Source: Streptomyces sp. NBC_00459 (GTDB taxonomy: Bacteria; Actinomycetota; Actinomycetes; Streptomycetales; Streptomycetaceae). From it: a DNA stretch of 64,000 nt. Below are positions 24,963 to 33,695 of the stretch, piece after piece. The stretch covers positions 930,001 through 994,000 of the forward strand of contig NZ_CP107903.1 of the NCBI RefSeq assembly GCF_036013955.1, given 5' to 3'. Made by a program: the position numbers and the translations under genes. Below the pieces are notes generated by a model. That model had not been told where the DNA came from, searched no databases, and saw only the letters and a program-made list of their open reading frames with translations. Within the stretch, counting starts at the first letter, position 1. Each line of letters opens with the position of its first letter.

Positions 24963-27900
24963 TCAGTTCTTCTTGCGGACGGTCTTGCTGGTGAGGGTCC
25001 AGACGCGGGACGCAACCGTGTGGTGCTGCTTGTCCCGGGCCGTGACCGTGATCTTGAACCGCGTGCCGTCCGGCAGCGGGGTGGACAGGTGGACGGACAC
25101 CTTGTGGGTGGCCCGGTTGTAGGAGAGGACGGCCTTGACCTTGAGCTTCCCGGCGGCAGCGGCCTTCGCGCCCGGCAGGACGGTCACCGTCGCCTTCACC
25201 GTGGACAGCTTGGCGGTGCTGGGCAGCGTGGTGACCAGCGGGTTCGCCGCGTCGGCGGTGCGCGCCAGCGCGGAGGTGCCCGCCTCCGAGGAGGTGCCCG
25301 ACGTCAGCGACGCGGACGGGTCGTCGGCGGTGAAGACGGGACCGACCCAGTAGTTCGCGGATCCGTAGGAACTGTTGGGGAAGGCCACGTCACTGCCGTA
25401 CCGGTACAGCCCGTTGCGGGCCGTGCTGATGTCGGCGGTGGCGGTCAGCGGATAGGACTTGTGGGCCGACGCGAAGTAGCCGCCGTCCACCGCGTAGTTG
25501 CCGTTCGGCGCGTGGTAGGAGACGACGTACGCGGTGTCGGCGCTGATCGCCACCGGGGTCGCGAAGGTCATCGTCTGCCAGCCGGAGGCGGACTCGGTGG
25601 TGAAGGTGCCGGAGGCGAGGAGCGTGCCGTCGGCGGACCAGAGACTGCCGGTGTGGGTGCCGGTGTTCGTGGCGCCCTTGTAGAAGGTGACACCGGTGAC
25701 CCAGCCGCTCGCCGAGGACTGGAACCTGGTGCCCAGTTCGAGGGAGTTGGGGTCGTCGGTGACGGCCGCCCTGGCCGGCACGGTGCTGGAGTTCCACAGC
25801 GTGCAGGGGCAGGTGACCGCGGGCGGGGTGGAGCTGGTGGTGAACGACCACGTCACCGGGGCCGACATGGCGTTGCCCCACAGGTCCTCGGCCTGCACGG
25901 ACGCGGTGTACGTGGTGTGCAGTTCCAGTTCCGTCGACGGGGTGAACGTCGCCTGGTTCGACGCGGGGAGCGTCTTGGTGCCCGGCACGGTGTTGCCGTT
26001 CGGGTCCTTCAAGGTGAACGTCAGCGTGTCGGAGTCGATGGCGTGGTCGAAGACGGCCGACACCGGTGCCGTGATCGAGGCGCCGGTCGCCCCGGACGTC
26101 GGGGAGGTCGACGTGACGACGGGCGGGGTCGTACTGGCCGTCGAGGTGTCGAGCACCACGTCCACCCAGTAGTTGCTGCCCGAGGACGCCGAGGACGGGA
26201 AGGCGCTGGTCGAGTTGTAGCGGTAGACGCCGTTGCCGCCGTCGGTGCCCGACTGGAGTGCCGTGAGCGGGGCCAGGCCGGCCGCGCCGGAGGAGAAGTA
26301 GCCGCCGTCGTAGGAGTACCCGCCGTTCGGCGCGAAGTACGAGGCGACGTAGGTGGTGTTGGCCTTGACGGTCACCGGGGTGGCGAAGTTCAGCTGCTGC
26401 CAGCCGGAGGCCGTCTCGTTGGTGAAGGTGCCGGTGGCCAGGCGGGTGCCGGAGGCGCTCCACAGGCTGCCGGTGTGGGTGCCGGTGTTGGCCGGCGACT
26501 TGTAGAAGCGGACGCCGGTGATGGAACCGGCCACCGTGGTACGGATCTTGACACCGAGCTCCAGCGGACCGTTGTCACCCGCGTTGAGGGTGCCGGGCAC
26601 CGCGGTGGCGGGCCAGACGGTGCAGGGGCAGGCCTGGGGACCGACGGTCACCGGGATGGTGGTGACGGCGCCGATGTTGACGCTGTCGTCGACCGCGCGG
26701 ACCTTGATGGAGGCGGTGCCCGGGGTCGTCGGCGTCCAGCTGTAGGTCCAGGACGTCAGGCCGGTGGCGGCGTTCCAGGTCGTGCCGCCGTCGGTGGACA
26801 CCTCCGTGCGGGCCACCACTCCCCCGCCGGAGTCGGTGGCGGTACCGGTGATGGTGACCGGCTTCAGCGCCGGGACGGTGACCCCGGAGGCCGGGCTCGT
26901 CACGGTGACGGCCGGGCCGGTGGTGTCGGTGGACGCCGTGGCGGAGACGAGGTTGCTCTGGAGGGTCAGCGGCTGGACGCCCATGTCGGCGAGGACGTTC
27001 ACCGTCGCCTGCTGCATCCGGGCGTCCTCGGTGACCACCACGTCTTCGGGGTCGTACGTGGGCAGGTTCGTCAGGCCCCACGACCACTGGACGGTTCCCG
27101 CTCCGAAGACCAGGGCCCCGGAGTCCTGGTCGCGGAACTCGACGAGATTGTGCGTCGCGGTGCCGTTGCCGTACATGTTGCCCCAGTCGAGGCGGTACTT
27201 GCCGTCGTCGATGTCCACCGTCGTGGACGACAGGTGGATCGCTCCGGCGGGCCTGGTGCTGTTGACGATGTCGCTGTCCCACTCGTAGCCGAGGGTGCCG
27301 GCCGGGAAGGTGGCCGTCTGGCTCGACGTGAGGTTCGCGATGGAGGTGTTGCGCCAGATCCGGTTCTTGCCGTAGGAACCGGGAACCGTGATCGAGTCGG
27401 CGCGGTAGCCGTTCACCGTGAACATGGAACCGGTGAGGATGTTCGGCGGCTGGTAGGTCTGACCGTAGGAGGTGCTGGTCGGGTCCATCCAGGTGCCGGT
27501 CCAGGTGCCGCTGGGGTCGGCGATGCCGTTGCCCTGCACCATCTTGGTCATCTTGTAGCAGACCAGGGTCCGGTTCGCCGTGCTCGTCCCGTCGTTGCTC
27601 GGGGCGAGCCGGGTCTTCCAGAAGACCTCGTTGCCGCTGAAGTAGGCCTGCCGGACGCCTGCCTTCCTGGCCGCCAGGACGTTGGAGTACTGGCTCTGCG
27701 TCCAGTACTCGTCATGGCCGGAGGACAGGTACACCTTGTGGTTCTTCAGCAGGGTGGCGCCGTTGGTCGACGACACGTCCACGCCGGACAGATAGCTGAC
27801 GTCGTACCCGTTGCGCTCCAGCCAGGACAGCATCATGAACTCGGAGCCGTAGATGCCGTTGTCACCGCCGATGTCCAGCGGCCGGTTGTAGCTGACCTCG

Positions 27901-28568
27901 TAGGCACGGCCGTCCGGCGCGGGTCCCGCGCCGCCGTAGAAGTCCTGGCCGCCGTAGTCGTTGTAGGCCTGCCAGGTCTGGTCGCTGGTCTGCACGACGA
28001 CGTCGGAGGTGCTGGAGTCCTTGCGGACGACGAACGGGTACGGCATCAGACCGTCGCCGTCCGTCTGCGTCAGGTTCGCGATGTACAGGCCGGACACGGC
28101 GTCGCTGGGCACCGCCCAGGTCGCGGTCACGGGCCAGTTGCCGCAGTCGACCAGTCCCGTGCTGCTCTTGGTGGTGCAACTGGCGGGATTGTTCGAGTAG
28201 TTGGCCGAGTAGGTCACGGCTGCCTGGGCCGCGGTCGAGATCAGGCGCGCTCCGTCGCCGCCGTACCAGCCGAGGCGGTAGATCTCCACGTGGTACGACA
28301 CCGGGGACTGGATCTTGAACTGGACGGTGTCACCGGCCTGGACGCTCTCCTTCGTGGAGAAGCCCTTGATGCCACCGTAGGAGTTGGGCGAGTACCAGTC
28401 GGACATAGGGCTGCCCGCCTTGGAGTTCTCGCAGACGATCGGGTTCGAGCCCGTTCCGCACGGATCGGACGCGGCCTGGGCGGGGAGTGCCTGCGGGAGT
28501 ACCGCCCATATCAATGCTGCTACGACGGCGAGGCGCCCGCCCCGGATCCGTCTGCCCCATCTGTTCAT
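24963..28568 (-). CDS. Large secreted N,N-dimethylformamidase-like protein with Ig-like and duplicated DUF4082-type modules
   Basis: This is a 1201-residue exported protein with a Sec signal (cleavage after AQA, about residue 32). Residues 35-540 resemble the large-subunit domain of N,N-dimethylformamidase, with LSSGHDEYWT near 282-290 and FSGNEVFWKT near 310-319. Residues 550-642 form an Ig-like domain. Two copies of a DUF4082-type module (647-806 and 919-1078, each starting with CPCT and containing TGTHTGSLWSA) flank a SbsA-type Ig domain (815-912). The last 120 residues are Ala/Lys/Thr-rich. It probably acts on or binds a wall glycan; a true formamidase role is unlikely from context. A GAGAGG site supports the ATG. 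Confidence 0.8.
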   Translation of the reverse strand: MNRWGRRIRGGRLAVVAALIWAVLPQALPAQAASDPCGTGSNPIVCENSKAGSPMSDWYSPNSYGGIKGFSTKESVQAGDTVQFKIQSPVSYHVEIYRLGWYGGDGARLISTAAQAAVTYSANYSNNPASCTTKSSTGLVDCGNWPVTATWAVPSDAVSGLYIANLTQTDGDGLMPYPFVVRKDSSTSDVVVQTSDQTWQAYNDYGGQDFYGGAGPAPDGRAYEVSYNRPLDIGGDNGIYGSEFMMLSWLERNGYDVSYLSGVDVSSTNGATLLKNHKVYLSSGHDEYWTQSQYSNVLAARKAGVRQAYFSGNEVFWKTRLAPSNDGTSTANRTLVCYKMTKMVQGNGIADPSGTWTGTWMDPTSTSYGQTYQPPNILTGSMFTVNGYRADSITVPGSYGKNRIWRNTSIANLTSSQTATFPAGTLGYEWDSDIVNSTRPAGAIHLSSTTVDIDDGKYRLDWGNMYGNGTATHNLVEFRDQDSGALVFGAGTVQWSWGLTNLPTYDPEDVVVTEDARMQQATVNVLADMGVQPLTLQSNLVSATASTDTTGPAVTVTSPASGVTVPALKPVTITGTATDSGGGVVARTEVSTDGGTTWNAATGLTSWTYSWTPTTPGTASIKVRAVDDSVNIGAVTTIPVTVGPQACPCTVWPATAVPGTLNAGDNGPLELGVKIRTTVAGSITGVRFYKSPANTGTHTGSLWSASGTRLATGTFTNETASGWQQLNFATPVTVKANTTYVASYFAPNGGYSYDGGYFSSGAAGLAPLTALQSGTDGGNGVYRYNSTSAFPSSASSGSNYWVDVVLDTSTASTTPPVVTSTSPTSGATGASITAPVSAVFDHAIDSDTLTFTLKDPNGNTVPGTKTLPASNQATFTPSTELELHTTYTASVQAEDLWGNAMSAPVTWSFTTSSTPPAVTCPCTLWNSSTVPARAAVTDDPNSLELGTRFQSSASGWVTGVTFYKGATNTGTHTGSLWSADGTLLASGTFTTESASGWQTMTFATPVAISADTAYVVSYHAPNGNYAVDGGYFASAHKSYPLTATADISTARNGLYRYGSDVAFPNSSYGSANYWVGPVFTADDPSASLTSGTSSEAGTSALARTADAANPLVTTLPSTAKLSTVKATVTVLPGAKAAAAGKLKVKAVLSYNRATHKVSVHLSTPLPDGTRFKITVTARDKQHHTVASRVWTLTSKTVRKKN

Positions 28569-28595
28569 ATGTACCTCTCAGCGGTGCTGTGCAGG

Positions 28596-28614
28596 GCCGA
28601 CCCTGAATGTCGGC
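28596..28614 (-). terminator. Short hairpin between two minus-strand genes
   Basis: A six-base stem (GCCGAC with a seven-base loop) lies between the aminotransferase and the secreted protein start. It may be a weak terminator or processing site. The call rests only on symmetry. Confidence 0.3.
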
Positions 28615-28638
28615 GTGGAGCGTGAAACAGGGGACCGA

Positions 28639-29757
28639 TCAGCTCTGGAGCGCCTTGGCGAGCGTGTCCACGACGCGTTGCTGCTGATCGGGGCTTATCT
28701 GGGGGAAGAGCGGCAGCGACAGCATCCGGTCCGCCGCCTTCTCGGCGTGGGGGAAGTCGCCGCGGGCGTGGCCGAGATGTCGGTAGGCCTCGGTGAGGTG
28801 GACGGGTGCCGGGTAGTGCACCCCCGCGCCGATGCCTTCCGCGTTGAGCTTGCCCACGATGTCGTCCCGGTCCGTGCCGGCGACCTGGACGACGTACAGG
28901 TGCCATACGTGGACGTTGCCGGCGTCCGTCGTCGGGAGCACGACCCGCCCGGCGGACGCCAGATCGGCGAGCAGCGTGTCGTAGCGGGCCGCGGCGGCCC
29001 GCCGGGCCGCGTTGCCGTCCGCCAGCCGGGCCAGCTTCGCCCGCAGGACGACGGCCTGGAGCCCGTCCAGACGGCTGTTGAACCCGGGTACGTCATGGCG
29101 GTACTTGGCGACGCCGCCGTGGTTCGCGGTCGCGCGCACCAGGCCGGCGAGTTCCTCGTCGTCGGTGAGCACCGCGCCCGCGTCGCCGTAGGCGCCCAGG
29201 TTCTTGCCCGGGTAGAAGCTGGTCGCCGCGATCCCGCCGCTGCCCGGTGGGCGTCCCTCGCGGGTGGCGCCCTGGCACTGGGCGGCGTCCTCGACGACCC
29301 GTACGTGGTCGGGCACCTGACCGGTCAGCGCCGCGACTTCGGCCATCTGTCCGTACAGGTGCACCGGCACCACGGCGCGGGTGGCAGGGCCGACCGCGTC
29401 CAGGGCGGCCTGCGGGTCGAGAAGGTAGGTGTCGGGCAGGCAGTCCGCGAGGACCGGCCGCGCGCCGATCCGGGCCACCGCACCCGCGGTGGCGATGAAG
29501 GTGTTCGCGGGGATGACGACCTCGTCGCCGGGCCCCACCCCGCTTGCGCGCAGGGCGAGTTCGACCGCGTCGGTGCCGTTGGCGACACCCACGCAGTGCG
29601 CGACGCCGCCGAAGTCGGCGTACTCGCGCTCGAAGGCCCGCACTTCGTCACCGCCGATGAAGGCGGTGTTGGCCAGGATCCGTTCGAATCCGGCCCGTAC
29701 CTCGTCGGCGACCTCCTCATGGGCCGCCTTGAGGTCCACAAGCGGTATCTGGTTCAT
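28639..29757 (-). CDS. DegT/DnrJ/EryC1/StrS-family sugar aminotransferase
   Basis: A 372-residue PLP enzyme. The Schiff-base lysine is Lys185 in SFYPGKNLGAYGDAG, and VVEDAAQCQGA carries the cofactor-binding aspartate. This form (PGKNLGAYGDAGA) is typical of WbpE/DesV-like enzymes that aminate 3-keto or 4-keto nucleotide sugars with glutamate. With the Gfo/Idh/MocA oxidoreductase upstream and the WbpD-like acetyltransferase at 8579, it is the best candidate for the C3 amination step. Its start overlaps the upstream NeuD-like gene by four bases. Confidence 0.87.
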   Translation of the reverse strand: MNQIPLVDLKAAHEEVADEVRAGFERILANTAFIGGDEVRAFEREYADFGGVAHCVGVANGTDAVELALRASGVGPGDEVVIPANTFIATAGAVARIGARPVLADCLPDTYLLDPQAALDAVGPATRAVVPVHLYGQMAEVAALTGQVPDHVRVVEDAAQCQGATREGRPPGSGGIAATSFYPGKNLGAYGDAGAVLTDDEELAGLVRATANHGGVAKYRHDVPGFNSRLDGLQAVVLRAKLARLADGNAARRAAAARYDTLLADLASAGRVVLPTTDAGNVHVWHLYVVQVAGTDRDDIVGKLNAEGIGAGVHYPAPVHLTEAYRHLGHARGDFPHAEKAADRMLSLPLFPQISPDQQQRVVDTLAKALQS

Positions 29758-30458
29758 CTCAGCGGTCCCCCCACTGTTGTTCGTGCTGCTGTTCGTGTCG
29801 CGAGTTCGTCCAACGCGGGCGCCGCCGCCTCGCGCAGCCGTCGGGCCGGGCTCCCCACCCAGACCTCGCCCGGCGGCACATCACCGAGCACGGCGCTGCC
29901 CATCCCGACCAGTGACCAGGCGCCGACCACCGTGCCCTCCCTGACCAGGGCTCCGGAGCCCACATAGGCGCCCCGCTCCAGCCGCGCTCCCCCGCCCAGG
30001 CGGACACCCGAGGCGATCGTGGCGAAGTCCTCGACCACGTCGTCATGGGTGAGGACGACGTGCGGCATCACCGCGACATGCGCACCCACCCGCACGGCGG
30101 CTGTCAGGACGCAGTGCGCGAGCAGCACCGAGCCCGGGCCGACCTCCGAGGTCGCCGAGACCGACGCCGTCGGGTGGACGACGGTGGCGTAGCGGTCCGC
30201 CGACAGGCCGAGCCTGCGGACCAGGCGGGCGCGGGCCGCGTAGTCCCGGGGGTTGCCCACACAGATCACGACCCGTGCCTCGGGCAGGTCGTGGACCAGG
30301 TCGCAGCCGCCGAGTACGGGCACGCCGTCCACCTCGGTGCCGTGCAGGGCGGAGTTGTCGTCGAGGTGCCCGAGCAGCTCGATGTCACCCGCGTCCCGTA
30401 CGGCCTGTGCGGTCTCCCGGGCGAAGCCGCCCGCGCCGATGATCAGGAGTCCGCTCAT
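29754..30458 (-). CDS. NeuD/PglD-family sugar acetyltransferase
   Basis: The 234-residue protein has an N-terminal Rossmann-like part (LLIIGAGGFARETAQAV) and a C-terminal left-handed beta-helix of hexapeptide repeats, with HDDVVEDFATIASGVRL carrying the catalytic histidine region. Such enzymes N- or O-acetylate UDP-linked amino sugars. It lies between two aminotransferases, with four-base overlaps on both sides, so it likely acetylates the product of one of them (commonly a 4-amino sugar). Confidence 0.83.
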   Translation of the reverse strand: MSGLLIIGAGGFARETAQAVRDAGDIELLGHLDDNSALHGTEVDGVPVLGGCDLVHDLPEARVVICVGNPRDYAARARLVRRLGLSADRYATVVHPTASVSATSEVGPGSVLLAHCVLTAAVRVGAHVAVMPHVVLTHDDVVEDFATIASGVRLGGGARLERGAYVGSGALVREGTVVGAWSLVGMGSAVLGDVPPGEVWVGSPARRLREAAAPALDELATRTAARTTVGGPLR

Positions 30459-31594
30459 CTACGGGCCTGTTCGCGCAGCGCCGCCACGACGCGGTCCTGC
30501 TGGGCCTCGGTCAGCGTGTGGAACAGCGGCAGGATCAGCGAGTCGCGGCTGATCCGTTCGGTGACCGGCAGCGGAGCGGCGGGGTGACCCTCGTAGGCCG
30601 GTTCGAGGTGGGAGGCCATGATCCCGCGCCGGGCGGAGACCCCGGCCTCGGCGAGAGCGGCGAGCAGGTCGTCCCGGCCGACGGGGAAGTCCTCGTCCAG
30701 CAGCACCCAGTAGGACTGGAAGTTGCTCTGCCCGTGCTCGGGGTCGCGTACGGGGGTGAGTCCGGGGACGTCCCGCAGCAACGCGTCGTAGCGGGCCGCC
30801 AGTTCGCGTCGGCGGGCGATCATCGCGTCGAGCTTGCCGAGCTGGACCAGGCCGATCGCGGCCTGGACGTCCGTCATCCGGTAGTTGTAGCCGACCTCCA
30901 GATAGCTCTCCAGGACCGGCTTGCTGCTCGAATGGCGCTCGGCAGCCGAGGCGTTCATCCCGTGCTCGCGCAGCCGGCGCAGGCGTACCGCCCACTCGGC
31001 GTCGTCGGTGGTGATCATGCCGCCCTCGCCGGTGGTGACGAGCTTGCGGGGGTGGAAGGACCAGGCGGCGATGAGCGCGCCCTGTCCGACGGGCTTGCCG
31101 CCGACGGTCGAGCCGATGGCGCAGGCCGCGTCCTCGACGAGGGGCAGGTCCCAGTCCGCGCAGGCGGTGCGCAGGCTGTGCACGTCGGCCGGTACGCCGC
31201 CCTGGTGGACGGCGAGGACGGCCTTGGTGCGAGAGGTGCGGACCGCGTCCACGGTGACCGTGGTCAGGTTGCCGCTGGCGGGGTCGACGTCGGCGAACAC
31301 GGGCTCCGCGCCGACGTAGCGCACGGCGTTGGCGGTGGCGATGAACGAGAGGGACGGCACCACGACCTCGTCGCCAGGGCCGAGGCCGAGCACGACGAGC
31401 GCCAGGTGCAGGGCGGTGGTGCAGGAGCTGACGGCGATGCCGTGTTCGGCGCCCACCCGCTCGGCGAAGGCCTGCTCGAACGCGGCGACCCGGGGGCCCT
31501 GGGCGACCCACCCGGACAACACGGCGTCGGAGGCGGCCTTGGCCTCCTCCTCGCCGAGCCAGGGGATCATCACCGGGATGCGGTCGGTGCTCAC
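30455..31594 (-). CDS. DegT/DnrJ/EryC1/StrS-family sugar aminotransferase
   Basis: A 379-residue PLP enzyme with Lys184 in SFHPRKLVTTGEGGM and LPLVEDAACAIGS. The HPRKLVTTGEGG form is seen in PglE/PseC/ArnB-like enzymes that aminate 4-keto sugars. I started at the GTG that overlaps the preceding stop as GTGA; the frame is open upstream but highly arginine-rich. Paired with the NeuD-like acetyltransferase immediately downstream, it suggests a 4-acetamido sugar in addition to the mannosaminuronic-type sugar. Confidence 0.86.
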   Translation of the reverse strand: MSTDRIPVMIPWLGEEEAKAASDAVLSGWVAQGPRVAAFEQAFAERVGAEHGIAVSSCTTALHLALVVLGLGPGDEVVVPSLSFIATANAVRYVGAEPVFADVDPASGNLTTVTVDAVRTSRTKAVLAVHQGGVPADVHSLRTACADWDLPLVEDAACAIGSTVGGKPVGQGALIAAWSFHPRKLVTTGEGGMITTDDAEWAVRLRRLREHGMNASAAERHSSSKPVLESYLEVGYNYRMTDVQAAIGLVQLGKLDAMIARRRELAARYDALLRDVPGLTPVRDPEHGQSNFQSYWVLLDEDFPVGRDDLLAALAEAGVSARRGIMASHLEPAYEGHPAAPLPVTERISRDSLILPLFHTLTEAQQDRVVAALREQARR

Positions 31595-32586
31595 TTGGCC
31601 GCCTCCGCCGTTGCGGCGTCGGCGGCGCGCTCGGCACGCCACCACTCCACCAGGTCCCTGAGCCCCGTACGCATGTCGATCCGCGCCGTGAAGCCGAGCC
31701 GCTCGGCGGCCCGGGTGGTGTCCGCGAGCCGCCGGACCACGCCGTTCACCGCGCGGGCGGGCCCGTGCTCCGGCTCCAGACCCGACGCGCCCATGGCCTC
31801 CAGCAGGCCGTCGGCGAGTTCGCGCAGCGAGGTCTCCGTGCCGCTGGCGACGTTGAACACCTCGTCCGTCACATCCGACTCGGCGGCCAGCACATTGGCT
31901 CTGGCGATGTCCCGGACGTCGACGAAGTCCATCGTCTGCGTGCCGTCACCGAGGATCAGCGGCGGCTCTCCCGCCTCGATGCGCTCCATCCAGCGGATGA
32001 GCACCTCGGTGTAGAGGCCGTGGATGTCCATCCGGGGGCCGTAGACGTTGAAGTAGCGCAGGGCCACGTAGTCCAGTCCGTACATGGCGTGGAAGCTGCG
32101 CAGCATGCCCTCGTTGAAGGCCTTCGCCGCGCCGTAGAACGTGTCGTTGTTGTACGCGTGGTGGCGCTCGGTCGTCGGGAAGGTCTCGGCCATGCCGTAG
32201 ACGGAAGCCGAGGACGAGGCGATCACCTTGCCCACCCCGGCCTCGGCCGCCGCTTCCAGGACGTTGAAGGTGCCGTCGACCATGACCTCGTTGGCCAGCC
32301 GGGGTTCCTGCGCGCACTGGGTGATGCGTATCGCGGCGAGGTGGAACACCAGGTCGGCGCCCTCGGTGACCTTCCGTACGGTGGCGGCGTCCCGGATGTC
32401 GCCCTCGACGACCTCCACGACGCCGCTGGGCATGGCCTTGGCGAGGTTGGCCCGCCGCCCGCGCACGAAGTTGTCCAGCACCACGATCTCGCGGGCGCCG
32501 CCCTCGGCGAGGAGGTCGACGAGGTTGGAGCCGATGGTGCCCGCTCCCCCGGTGACCAGGATCTTCTTGCCTCGTACGCTGCTCAA
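31591..32586 (-). CDS. NAD-dependent nucleotide-sugar epimerase/dehydratase
   Basis: This extended SDR of 331 residues has ILVTGGAGTIGSNLVDLL near the N-terminus, SSSASVYG for the catalytic serine region and YGAAK for YxxxK. It is related to UDP-glucose 4-epimerase and GDP/UDP-sugar dehydratases; the exact reaction is open. The likely start is TTG at 32586, preceded by an AAGG site, because no ATG or GTG fits the conserved N-terminus. It could make the 4-keto substrate for the adjacent aminotransferase. Confidence 0.8.
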   Translation of the reverse strand: MSSVRGKKILVTGGAGTIGSNLVDLLAEGGAREIVVLDNFVRGRRANLAKAMPSGVVEVVEGDIRDAATVRKVTEGADLVFHLAAIRITQCAQEPRLANEVMVDGTFNVLEAAAEAGVGKVIASSSASVYGMAETFPTTERHHAYNNDTFYGAAKAFNEGMLRSFHAMYGLDYVALRYFNVYGPRMDIHGLYTEVLIRWMERIEAGEPPLILGDGTQTMDFVDVRDIARANVLAAESDVTDEVFNVASGTETSLRELADGLLEAMGASGLEPEHGPARAVNGVVRRLADTTRAAERLGFTARIDMRTGLRDLVEWWRAERAADAATAEAAK

Positions 32587-32615
32587 CTGCCCTGCCTTCT
32601 CAGTGAATGGGAACG

Positions 32616-33695
32616 TCAACGCCCGGCACGCAGTCCGACGACCGCGCCCTTGAATTCGAGACTCCGGGAAGCCGCCTCGAGAATGTCCAGCACCCGCAGG
32701 CCCGCACGGCCGTCGGTCAGCGGCGCCCGGCGCTGTCTGATCGCGTCGCCGAACTCGTCGACCATGCTGCGCAGCGCCTCCTTCTCGCCGATGGCGGGTG
32801 CGACCATGTCGCCGGAGCGGTACGACACGAGCATGTCCCGGCGCTCGTCCGCGCCGATCTCCTGGGGCGCGGCCAGGTCCACCCCGCGGTCGAAGATCGC
32901 CACGCGCTGGGCGGGGTTGAGGTCGTCCCAGATCAGGGTGCGCTTGGAGCCGCCCACCATGGTGGTACGGACCTTGGTCGGCGACAGCCAGTTGACGTGC
33001 ACGTGGGCGATGGCCCCCGTGTTGAGCTGGAGCGTCAGATAGGCCACACAGGCCTGGCCCGCGCCGATCGGGTCGGCCCCGTGGGCGGCGACGGCGACCG
33101 GCTCCACGTTGTCCGGGAGGATGAAGTCCAGGATCGACAGGTCGTGCGGGGCGAGGTCCCACATCACGTCGATGTCCTTCTGGACCAGACCGAGGTTGAT
33201 CCGCACCGAGTCGACGAAGTGGATGTCGCCGAGTTCCCCGGAACGGACCAGTTCCCGGATGCGGCCCACGGCGGGCGTGTAGCAGTAGGTGTGGTCGCAC
33301 ATCAGGGTGAGCCCGCGCTCCTCCGCCTCGGTCACCAGGCTCATCCCGTCTGCGTAGGTCGCCGCGAGCGGCTTCTCCACGAGGACGTGTTTGCCGGCGC
33401 GCAGGGCGGCCAGGGCGATGTCGAGGTGGGTCCCGGCGGGCGTGGCCACGGCGACGGCGTCGACGGTCGGGTCGGCGAGGACGGCCGCGTAGTCCGAGGT
33501 GGCCTGGACCGTCGAGTAGCCGCCGAGGACCCGCTGGGCCCGGTCCACGTCGAGATCGCACAGCCAGCGCAGCCGGAACTGCTCGCTGGCCTGGAAGTTG
33601 CGTACGAGGTTGGGGCCCCAGTAACCGGCCCCGACGACCGCGATCCCCAACGGCTGCGTGCCCTGCGTCACTTGGTTCCTCTTCCGTCGGTCCAT
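32616..33695 (-). CDS. Gfo/Idh/MocA-family oxidoreductase
   Basis: The 359-residue protein has LGIAVVGAGYWGPNLVRNF as the NAD motif and the family signature VLVEKPLA near residue 110. The segment DLAPHDLSILDFIL contains the catalytic histidine position. Members near DegT aminotransferases (WbpB, WlbA) oxidise C3 of UDP-GlcNAcA. Its start shares one base with the stop of the phosphoglycosyltransferase gene. The role as the C3 oxidase is inference from the rest of the pathway. Confidence 0.85.
   Translation of the reverse strand: MDRRKRNQVTQGTQPLGIAVVGAGYWGPNLVRNFQASEQFRLRWLCDLDVDRAQRVLGGYSTVQATSDYAAVLADPTVDAVAVATPAGTHLDIALAALRAGKHVLVEKPLAATYADGMSLVTEAEERGLTLMCDHTYCYTPAVGRIRELVRSGELGDIHFVDSVRINLGLVQKDIDVMWDLAPHDLSILDFILPDNVEPVAVAAHGADPIGAGQACVAYLTLQLNTGAIAHVHVNWLSPTKVRTTMVGGSKRTLIWDDLNPAQRVAIFDRGVDLAAPQEIGADERRDMLVSYRSGDMVAPAIGEKEALRSMVDEFGDAIRQRRAPLTDGRAGLRVLDILEAASRSLEFKGAVVGLRAGR

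Noticed and set aside
24843..28625. Plus-strand ORF of about 1260 codons
   Set aside because: It mirrors the DMFase-like gene, is Val/Gly/Arg-rich and has no recognisable domain.
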